From positions 2,563,001-2,627,000 of the forward strand of contig NZ_LT859959.1 in NCBI RefSeq assembly GCF_900176205.1: a stretch of DNA of 64,000 bases, written 5' to 3'. Under the pieces are notes generated by a model, which saw only the letters and a program-made list of their open reading frames with translations, was not told the DNA's origin and ran no database searches. This document shows, piece by piece, positions 57,381-64,000 of this stretch; the stretch's first letter is position 1, and each line of letters opens with the position of its first letter. The translations under genes were made by a program, and so were the position numbers. This DNA is from Bradyrhizobium sp. ORS 285 (GTDB lineage: Bacteria; Pseudomonadota; Alphaproteobacteria; Rhizobiales; Xanthobacteraceae).

Positions 57381-59897
57381 ATGGGATACCACTTCGAGAA
57401 GCTGGCGATTGAGTACGATGCGATGAGTGCCGCGAAGAAGAAGACGTCCGCGACGATCAGCAATGATCTGTTCGAGGACATTCCGGTGCTGAAGCGCAAA
57501 TGGCACGCCGCATTGAAGCCCGGCCAGAGCCTGCCTCGCTACGAAGACGTGATGCTCGGAAGCCTCGGCCGTCTCGCCGACCATGTCGCGCTGCTGCGCG
57601 AAGAGGACGACCGGCTGGAAATCACCCGCAGCGGCCGTTACGTCCAGCAATGGCTCCAGAACGACGGCTGGGACATTCCCGTCGAATGTGTCTCGCCGGA
57701 TTGCGCGACGGTGCTGACCGAAGCCGCGATCTGTGCGGCGTCGAGCTGCAAGCCGCATCTGTCGACCGCGCATTGTGTGCGGGACGGCATGGTGCGTACC
57801 TACGATGTGCTGGCGCTACCGACCTGCTCGCGCTGGGGCAGGACCCTCGTCGGCGTGTATATCAACGAGCGCGCCACGCAGTACAATCTGCTCGACTCGA
57901 TCTTCTCCACCACAGAGGATGGCGTCGTCTCGCTTGCGACCATTCGTGATAGCACAGGCCACCCCTGCGACTTCCAGGTCGTGCATCACAATCAGTCTGC
58001 GGCGAACCTCCTCAAGCTGTCAGCGGCCGAGCTGCAATGGCGCCGGCTGCGGCAAGGCGGGACGATGCTCGGCACCGCCGAGGTGCTCGCGCGCCTGTTC
58101 GCCGTGGTGACGCAAAGCGGCCGCGATCAGCTCGAGCTCGATTGCGACGATCGCAGCCTGCGGCTCGGCGTGCATGCGTTCGGCGACATCGTCTCGCTGA
58201 CCGTCTCGGACGTCACCGCGCTGAAGCGCCGCGAGGCGTCGTTCCGGCTGCTGTTCGATGCGAACCCGCTGCCGATGGGCATCTTCGATACGGAGACCGG
58301 ACGCATCCTGAAGATCAACGCCGCGGCGGAGGAGCATTACGGCTACGACCGGAGCAGCCTGCTGGAGATGACGATCTGGGATCTCTGGCCAGAGAGCAAT
58401 ACGTCGAATCTCGATGAGGCGATGGCTCGCCTGACGGCGCGGGACGATTTTCATCGCGAATGGCAGCACTACAAGGCCGACCGCTCGCTGATTGACGTGC
58501 TGGCCTATGGCCGCAGGATTCGCTACGACGGACGCGACGGCTTTCTCGTCGCCATCGTCGACATCACCGAGCGCCGCAAGGTCGAAGCCCGCATTGCGCA
58601 TATGGCGCATCATGACGGCCTGACCAATCTGCCCAATCGCGAGTTCTATCAGGAGCGCCTGAGGCAGGCGCTGGAGCCGGGGCCGGCCGGCAACAAGCCC
58701 GTCGCGGTGCTGTGCATCGATCTCGACCTGTTCAAGAACGTCAACGACTCGTTCGGCCATCCGATGGGCGACCGGCTGCTGCAGGCGGTGGCCGATCGCC
58801 TGAGGGAGCGTGTCAGCGGCGGCAATCTGGCGGCCCGGCTCGGCGGCGACGAATTCGCGGTCATCCTCGGTGATGCGCCCTCCGTGAACGAGGCGAGCGA
58901 TGTCGCGGCCAGGCTGATCCAGGCCTTGAGCGCGCCGTATGAAATCGACGGTCAGGAGCTGGTGATCGGCGCCTCGATCGGCATTGCGCTTTCGCCATCC
59001 GACGGCGAGACCAGCGAAGAGCTGATGAAGAATGCCGACATGGCGCTGTACCGCGCCAAGGAGGAGGGCGGCGGGGTTCACCGCTTCTTCGAGAAGGAGA
59101 TGGACCTGCAGGCGCAGAAGCGCCGCGACATGGAGCACGATTTGCGCCATGCCTTTGCGCAAGGTGAGTTCGAGCTGCACTACCAGCCGCTGGTCGACGT
59201 CGCGAGCAACGCGATCTCCGGCTTCGAATGCCTGCTGCGCTGGCGGCATCCGGAGAAGGGCATGATCTCGCCGGCCGACTTCATTCCGGTGGCCGAGGAT
59301 ATCGGCCTGATCGTGCCGCTCGGCGAATGGGTGCTGCGCGAGGCCTGCCGCGAGGCGGCGCGCTGGCCGGACGGCATCACGGTCGCGGTGAACCTGTCGG
59401 CGGTGCAATTCCGCAGCCGCAACCTGGTGCAGGTCGTGATGCAGGCGCTGGCGCAATCCGGGCTGGCGCCGGATCGGCTGGAGCTGGAGATCACCGAGTC
59501 GATCCTGCTCGCCGAGACCGAGGCCAATCTGGCCATCCTGCATCAGCTGCGCGGGCTCGGCATCCGCATCTCGATGGATGATTTCGGCACCGGCTATTCC
59601 AGCCTCAGCTATCTCCGCAGCTTCCCGTTCGACAAGATCAAGATCGACCGCTCCTTCGTGAAGGACCTGGCGCAGCGCTCGGACTGCCTCGCCATCGTCC
59701 GCGCCATCTCCGGCCTCGGCAAGAGCCTCAACATCACCACCACGGCGGAGGGCGTCGAGACCTCCGACCAGCTCGACTGGCTGCGCGCCGAAGGCTGCAA
59801 CCAGGTGCAGGGCTATCTGTTCAGCGCGGCACGGCCCGCCTCGGAGATCGCGGGCCTCCTGGCGCAGTTCGGCGCGAGAGCGTCGAAAGCGGCGTGA
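57381..59897 (+). CDS. PAS-GGDEF-EAL cyclic di-GMP metabolism protein
   Basis: The 838-residue protein has a 270-residue N-region with HCVRDGMVRTYDVLALPTCS (PAS-like sensor portion, several Cys), a PAS domain at about 285-400 (DANPLPMGIFDTETGRILKI), GGDEF at about 488-492 (RLGGDEFAVIL, intact catalytic motif, no clear RxxD inhibitory site), and EAL at about 580-830 with FECLLRWRHP (ExLxR), NLSAVQFRSRNL and DDFGTGYSSLSYLRSFP. Both halves keep catalytic residues, so it could make and degrade the second messenger. No transmembrane segment is seen, which places it in the cytoplasm. Confidence 0.93.
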   Translation: MGYHFEKLAIEYDAMSAAKKKTSATISNDLFEDIPVLKRKWHAALKPGQSLPRYEDVMLGSLGRLADHVALLREEDDRLEITRSGRYVQQWLQNDGWDIPVECVSPDCATVLTEAAICAASSCKPHLSTAHCVRDGMVRTYDVLALPTCSRWGRTLVGVYINERATQYNLLDSIFSTTEDGVVSLATIRDSTGHPCDFQVVHHNQSAANLLKLSAAELQWRRLRQGGTMLGTAEVLARLFAVVTQSGRDQLELDCDDRSLRLGVHAFGDIVSLTVSDVTALKRREASFRLLFDANPLPMGIFDTETGRILKINAAAEEHYGYDRSSLLEMTIWDLWPESNTSNLDEAMARLTARDDFHREWQHYKADRSLIDVLAYGRRIRYDGRDGFLVAIVDITERRKVEARIAHMAHHDGLTNLPNREFYQERLRQALEPGPAGNKPVAVLCIDLDLFKNVNDSFGHPMGDRLLQAVADRLRERVSGGNLAARLGGDEFAVILGDAPSVNEASDVAARLIQALSAPYEIDGQELVIGASIGIALSPSDGETSEELMKNADMALYRAKEEGGGVHRFFEKEMDLQAQKRRDMEHDLRHAFAQGEFELHYQPLVDVASNAISGFECLLRWRHPEKGMISPADFIPVAEDIGLIVPLGEWVLREACREAARWPDGITVAVNLSAVQFRSRNLVQVVMQALAQSGLAPDRLELEITESILLAETEANLAILHQLRGLGIRISMDDFGTGYSSLSYLRSFPFDKIKIDRSFVKDLAQRSDCLAIVRAISGLGKSLNITTTAEGVETSDQLDWLRAEGCNQVQGYLFSAARPASEIAGLLAQFGARASKAA

Positions 59898-59907
59898 GAG
59901 AGGGGCC

Positions 59908-60043
59908 GTAGGGTGGGCAAAGGCGCACACACCACTGCTTCATCCGAGCGAGATCGCTGTGGCGCCGTGCCCACCGTCGGGCCGCGGATGGGTGGCCCGA
60001 CGGTGGGCACGCGTCGCCTGCGGCGCCGCTTTGCCCATCCTGC
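59908..60043. repeat. Nested inverted repeat, family A (copy 9)
   Basis: GTAGGGTGGGCAAAG at 59908 and CTTTGCCCATCCTGC ending at 60043 with inner GTGCCCACC and GGTGGGCAC. It is between two convergent genes. Confidence 0.85.
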
Positions 60044-60062
60044 GGCAGGGGGCCCGTGGCGT

Positions 60063-60626
60063 TCAGAATCGCGTCACGATGTCCGCCAGCGCCGGACGCG
60101 GGCGATCCTCGCTCGGCTTGGTGGGCTTGCCGATATGAATGAGCCCGGCGAGCTTCTCCTCCGGCCTCAAGCCGAAGCCATCCATCACGTCGCGGTCGAA
60201 CATGAACCAGCCGGACAGCCAGCAGCCGCCATAGCCGAGCGCGGTCGCAGCCGTCAGGATGTTCATCGCGCTGGCGCCAGCCGAGAGCTCCTGCTCATAG
60301 GCGGGCACCTTGGGATGCGGCTTGGTGAAGCTGACAAGCCCGATCACCAGCGGCGCCTCCATGAAGCGGTTCTTCTCCACCTCGAGCTCGGCGGCGCTCG
60401 CCTGCGGGTTCTTCCTGGCAAAGGCAGCAGCGATCATCTCGCCGGCGCGGCGGCGGCTATCGCCCTCGAACACGATGAAGCGCCACGGCGCGAGCTTGCC
60501 GTGGTCCGGCACGCGGGCGCCGATGGTCAGGATGGTGTCGAGCTCGCTGGGCGAGGGGCCGGGGCCGCTCATCTCGCGCGGCTTCACGGAACGGCGGGTC
60601 TTCAGGAGTTCAATCGCGTCGGGCAC
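60063..60626 (-). CDS. Nitroreductase family protein (YdjA-like)
   Basis: The 187-residue protein has IELLKTRRSVKPREM (N-terminal FMN-binding Arg-Arg-Ser), GARVPDHGKLAPWRFIVFEG and GASAMNILTAATALGYGGCW (FMN site), and a late LIHIGKPTKPSEDRPRP. It fits the small nitroreductase group that uses FMN. GTG at 60626 is used; another GTG 24 bases upstream is possible. It is divergent from the helix-turn-helix-like gene. Confidence 0.88.
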   Translation of the reverse strand: MPDAIELLKTRRSVKPREMSGPGPSPSELDTILTIGARVPDHGKLAPWRFIVFEGDSRRRAGEMIAAAFARKNPQASAAELEVEKNRFMEAPLVIGLVSFTKPHPKVPAYEQELSAGASAMNILTAATALGYGGCWLSGWFMFDRDVMDGFGLRPEEKLAGLIHIGKPTKPSEDRPRPALADIVTRF

Positions 60627-60927
60627 GTCGGTGGATCTCGTTCGTTGCACGCGGAACAGATAGCACGCGCCTCCACCTGCAACGAGGCCGCGGCACGGCG
60701 TTTTGATCGGTTCTACCGGCTTGGTATCAGCGGCTTTCCGACCACGCCGCATCCTGCAGCTTGGGCGGGTTCCGGCGAAGGGCTTCGCGGAATGCGCGGC
60801 GGCGGAGCGGCTGCGGCCATCTGTCCAAAACGGCACTATCTCGTGCGAATTGTCGAACCTGAGGGAGACCGGTAAAAACATAGTGTTGAGACCGAGGGCT
60901 GCATCACTTGCAAGATCTGACGTGCCG
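60627..60927. other. Divergent promoter region, no gene recognised
   Basis: About 300 bp shared by the nitroreductase gene and the gene at 60928. A right-side AT-rich part (GGTAAAAACATAGTGTTGAG at 60871-60890) may hold a promoter for the plus-strand gene; no repeat is seen. Confidence 0.4.
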
Positions 60928-61830
60928 ATGACCGCACTGAGACCGTCACCTGATGCCGTCGCACGGCTGCGCGGGATGCCCGGCTTCGACCAGGCGATGC
61001 GGGCCTCGACGGCCGCCGCCGTCCGGCTGTACCGCGGCGACCGCATCCTCAATGCGCTGCTGAGCGACCGGGCGCGGGCGCTGTTTCCGCATGTCGCGCT
61101 GTATCTGCACTTCGCCGAGCAGCGCGATGGCGAGCTCGGCCTCACCGTCGGCGCGATGAAGGAGATGTGCGCGAGACTCGACCTGTGCAGCGCCGGCCGC
61201 TGCGAGGCGATGCTGGCCTTGATGCGCGCGACAGGCTTGGTGGCTGCGGCCGCGAACCTCGACCGCCGCAGGCGGCCGCTGGTGCCGACCGACAAGCTGA
61301 TCGCGTTGCATCGGGAGCGGTGGGGCGTGCAGTTCGATGCGATGAGCGCGGTGCTGCCGGCTGCCGTGGCCTATCGGGCCGGGTTGAACGACCCGGCCTT
61401 CGTGAAGCACTTCGTGCTCGAGCTCGGGCGCCGCTTCATCGCGGGCGCGCGGGTGCTCGACGGCGCGCCGGAGCTCGAGCCGTTTGCCGAGCGCACCGCC
61501 GGAATGGTGATCCTGTTCAGCCTGGCCCAGAGCGCCGGGCCGGACGACGCGTTCCCGCCCGACAGTCCCGTGCCGTACTCCATCAACGGTCTGGCGACGC
61601 GCTTTTCGGTGTCGCGCAAGCACGTGCTGACCTTGCTGCGCGTGGCCGAAGAGAAGGGCCTGCTCGTCCGCGGCACCGACGCCATGTCCATCCTGCCGCT
61701 CGGCCGCGATGCGATCGAGCGGATGCTGGCGACGATGTTTCTCTACATGGCCGAATGCGCCGACGTGGCGCTGCAGGCTGCGGGCAGGGAGGGACATGCG
61801 ACGGATGCCGTTGCCACTCTGTCCGCGTAG
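60928..61830 (+). CDS. Protein of unknown function with winged-helix-like segment
   Basis: The 300-residue protein has a helical N-domain (VGAMKEMCARLDLCSAGRCE and MLALMRATGLVAAAANLDRR) and a C-terminal segment with INGLATRFSVSRKHVLTLLR, VAEEKGLLVRGTD, which resembles a helix-turn-helix plus wing. It has no recognisable sensor domain. It may be a MarR-like regulator, but the family is unsure. Start at MTALRPSPD is used. Confidence 0.7.
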   Translation: MTALRPSPDAVARLRGMPGFDQAMRASTAAAVRLYRGDRILNALLSDRARALFPHVALYLHFAEQRDGELGLTVGAMKEMCARLDLCSAGRCEAMLALMRATGLVAAAANLDRRRRPLVPTDKLIALHRERWGVQFDAMSAVLPAAVAYRAGLNDPAFVKHFVLELGRRFIAGARVLDGAPELEPFAERTAGMVILFSLAQSAGPDDAFPPDSPVPYSINGLATRFSVSRKHVLTLLRVAEEKGLLVRGTDAMSILPLGRDAIERMLATMFLYMAECADVALQAAGREGHATDAVATLSA

Positions 61831-61871
61831 CAGCTCGCGACAGCCGGCGCGTTGGCAAGCGATGTTTCTCG

Positions 61872-61951
61872 GCGCGTCATTGCGAGCGCAGCGAAGAAGT
61901 CCAGGGTCTTTCCGCAGAGGCGGTCTGGATTGCTTCGCTGCGCTCGAAAAG
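61872..61951. repeat. Palindromic dispersed repeat, family B (copy 3)
   Basis: GCGTCATTGCGAGCGCAGCG...AAGTCCAGGG and the inverse GTCTGGATTGCTTCGCTGCGC (61924-61944, in parts) match the arms at 4105-4204. It lies between two convergent genes. Confidence 0.75.
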
Positions 61952-62047
61952 GCGGGAAGAGAGAGCGGCGCGTTTCGAAGTGCAAGCGGCACCCGGGCAT
62001 GCTGTCCCCGGGTGCCGCTGCGCTCATTCAGCCGGCGAGCTGCGACG

Positions 62048-64000
62048 TCAGGCCGCGTCGCGCTGCCTGCGTCGCACGTCGGGCGGCATCGCCTCGTCGA
62101 CCAGGGCGGCGATCGCATCCGCGGTCGGCATCACCGTCTGGCCGTCGCGGCCGAGGCGGCGGACGGAGACCGAATGCGTCTCGGCCTCCTTCTTGCCGAC
62201 CACGAGCAGCGCCGGGATCTTCTGCAGCGAGTGCTCGCGGACCTTGTAGTTGATCTTCTCGTTGCGAAGATCGATCTCGGCTCGCAAGCCGGCCCGCCGC
62301 AGGGCCGCCAGCACCTGCTTGGCGTATTCGTCGCCCTCGGAGGTGATGGTGGTGACGACGACCTGGGTCGGCGCCAGCCACAGCGGGAAGCTGCCGGCAT
62401 AGTGCTCGATCAGGATGCCGATATAGCGCTCCATCGAGCCGCAGATCGCGCGATGCACCATCACGGGCGCCTTCTTGGCGCCGTCGGCATCGATATAGAA
62501 CGCGCCGAACCGCTCCGGCAGGTTGAAGTCGACCTGCGTGGTGCCGCACTGCCAGTCGCGGCCGATGGCGTCGCGCAGCACATATTCGAACTTGGGCCCG
62601 TAGAACGCGCCTTCGCCCGGATTGATCTCGGTGCGGATGTGGTTGTTCTGCGCCTTGATCTCGTTCAGCACGGTCGCCATCACGCGCTCGGCGTGATCCC
62701 ACATCTCGTCGGTGCCGACGCGCTTCTCCGGCCGGGTCGACAGCTTCACCGTCAACTCGCCCTCGAACCCGAAATCGGAGTAGGTCGAGAGGATCAGATC
62801 GTTGATCTTCAGGCACTCCTCGGCGAGCTGATCCTCGGTGCAGAACACATGCGCGTCGTCCTGGGTGAAGCCACGCACCCGCATGAGGCCGTGCATGGCG
62901 CCGGAGGCCTCGTAGCGGTGCACGACGCCGAACTCGGCCAGCCGCATCGGCAGGTCGCGGTAGCTCTTCAGGCCATGCTTGAAGATCTGCACGTGACCCG
63001 GGCAGTTCATCGGCTTGAGCGCGAACCAGCGCTTGTCCTCGGCCTCGTCGCCGGCGGACTGCGCCGCGAACATGTTCTCGCGATACCAGTTCCAGTGGCC
63101 CGAGGTCTCCCACAGCGACTTGTCGAGGATCTGCGGCGCATTCACCTCGTCATAGTCACCCGCCAGACGCCGGCGCATATAGGCGATCAGCGCCTGGAAG
63201 ATGCTCCAGCCCTTGGGGTGCCAGAACACGACGCCAGGGCCTTCCTCCTGGAAGTGGAACAGGTCGAGCTCGCGGCCGAGCTTGCGGTGGTCGCGCTTCT
63301 CGGCCTCCTCGATCTGCTTCAGATAGGCGTCGAGCTGCTCCTGCTTGGCGAAGGCGGTGCCGTAGATGCGGGTCAGCATCGGGTTGTTGCTATCGCCGCG
63401 CCAATACGCGCCCGCCACCTTCATCAGCTTGAAGGCGTTGCCGATCTTCCCCGTCGAGGTCATGTGCGGGCCGCGGCACAGGTCGAACCAGTCGCCCTGG
63501 TAGTAGATCTTGATCGGCTCGTTGCCGGGAATGGCGTCGACCAGCTCGACCTTGAACGCCTCGCCCTTGTCGCGGAACACCTGCTTGGTCTTCTCGCGGT
63601 CCCACACCTCCTTGGTGAAGGGTTTGTCGCGGCCGATGATCTCGCGCATCTTCTTCTCGATGGCGGCGAAGTCCTCGGGCGTGAACGGCTCGTTGCGGAA
63701 GAAGTCGTAGTAGAAGCCGTTCTCGATCACGGGGCCGATCGTGACCTGGGTGCCCGGCCACAAGGCCTGCACGGCTTCGGCGAGCACGTGCGCGCAATCG
63801 TGCCGGATCAATTCCAGCGCGCGCGGATCGTCGCGGTCGACGAGCTCGAGCTTGGCATCTTCTTCAATGGGGTCGTTGAGGTCGACGACGTCGCCGTTCA
63901 GCGCCATCGCGACGGTGCGCTTGGCGAGCGAGGGCGAGATGCCCTTGGCGATGTCGAAGCCGGTGGTGCCCCTGGGATATTCGCGCTTGGCGCCGTCGGG
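62048..64000 (-). CDS. thrS: Threonyl-tRNA synthetase, C-terminal and catalytic part (N-terminus cut by right edge)
   Basis: The open frame continues to the window edge; 650 codons are present, so only the first few tens of residues of the TGS domain are missing. TGS end ([20 protein letters not shown]) leads into the editing domain with [17 protein letters not shown] (His-x3-His of editing site) and SAD region GYFYDF-like (ENGFYYDFF). The class II catalytic core has [13 protein letters not shown] (Cys of the zinc site), motif 2 [25 protein letters not shown] (in parts) and motif 3 region [22 protein letters not shown]. The C-terminal anticodon domain ends [12 protein letters not shown]. It charges tRNA-Thr. 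Confidence 0.97.
   Translation of the reverse strand, partial: PDGAKREYPRGTTGFDIAKGISPSLAKRTVAMALNGDVVDLNDPIEEDAKLELVDRDDPRALELIRHDCAHVLAEAVQALWPGTQVTIGPVIENGFYYDFFRNEPFTPEDFAAIEKKMREIIGRDKPFTKEVWDREKTKQVFRDKGEAFKVELVDAIPGNEPIKIYYQGDWFDLCRGPHMTSTGKIGNAFKLMKVAGAYWRGDSNNPMLTRIYGTAFAKQEQLDAYLKQIEEAEKRDHRKLGRELDLFHFQEEGPGVVFWHPKGWSIFQALIAYMRRRLAGDYDEVNAPQILDKSLWETSGHWNWYRENMFAAQSAGDEAEDKRWFALKPMNCPGHVQIFKHGLKSYRDLPMRLAEFGVVHRYEASGAMHGLMRVRGFTQDDAHVFCTEDQLAEECLKINDLILSTYSDFGFEGELTVKLSTRPEKRVGTDEMWDHAERVMATVLNEIKAQNNHIRTEINPGEGAFYGPKFEYVLRDAIGRDWQCGTTQVDFNLPERFGAFYIDADGAKKAPVMVHRAICGSMERYIGILIEHYAGSFPLWLAPTQVVVTTITSEGDEYAKQVLAALRRAGLRAEIDLRNEKINYKVREHSLQKIPALLVVGKKEAETHSVSVRRLGRDGQTVMPTADAIAALVDEAMPPDVRRRQRDAA

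Noticed and set aside
58020-59930. 636-codon minus-strand open frame opposite the GGDEF-EAL gene
   Set aside because: Composition is that of a mirrored GC-rich frame and the plus strand has intact catalytic motifs.
1-64000. CRISPR arrays or phage structural genes
   Set aside because: No regularly spaced repeats with unique spacers and no capsid, tail or integrase-like products were seen.

Overview
The window is GC-rich, densely coded DNA typical of an alphaproteobacterium of the Nitrobacteraceae/Bradyrhizobium type. This rests on gene content (a DUF3126 gene after cysE, BTLCP peptidase, M81 peptidase, stand-alone sigma region 1.1 protein, CtrA-like and GANTC sites) and on many dispersed palindromic repeats of the sort common in Bradyrhizobium. 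The genus is an inference; no rRNA gene is present.

Layout. 1-1849 is the start of a large secreted autotransporter/adhesin running off the left edge. 2174-5856 holds a core MetE-type methyltransferase, a glutathione transferase, a DsbA-fold isomerase and a quinone reductase. 6053-23055 is the most coherent block: an enoyl-CoA hydratase, an amidase, an M20 amidohydrolase, an M81 (MlrC-like) peptidase, a double ABC ATPase and two Dpp/Opp-type permeases on the minus strand, an M20 carboxypeptidase, then three tandem paralogous family-5 solute-binding proteins on the plus strand. It reads as an uptake and hydrolysis system for peptides or amidated compounds in which three receptors probably feed one transporter. 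23234-27236 holds a cytoplasmic CZB chemoreceptor, an ArsR/AHSA1/GST operon with a self-overlapping operator, a ParDE module and tRNA-Leu(UAA).

27651-41873 is mainly housekeeping and small conserved genes: FAD monooxygenase, zinc-finger protein, alpha/beta hydrolase, membrane proteins, cysE with DUF3126, gamma carbonic anhydrase, a tiny Rmf-like protein overlapping a probable DNA-binding protein, glycine-rich exported proteins and a Tat-exported dienelactone hydrolase. 42098-47700 contains an ECF sigma factor overlapping a membrane VWA protein, a LapG-like BTLCP peptidase, a tandem PilZ protein and a PAS protein; the intergenic DNA carries a GANTC cluster, a CtrA box, a G-quadruplex motif and an orphan terminator suggesting a small RNA. 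48140-54776 has a rhomboid protease, a CBS protein, a patatin, a sigma-1.1 mini-protein, a TetR regulator and a methyltransferase. 55047-56754 is an intact IS1182-family element. 57381-59897 is a PAS-GGDEF-EAL protein, followed by a nitroreductase, a helix-turn-helix-like protein and most of thrS, truncated at the right edge.

Nine copies of a nested inverted repeat of about 126-143 bp (GTAGGGTGGGCAAAG arms) and several other palindromic families occupy many of the gaps. All family assignments come from reading the translated sequences by eye; no database search was run.
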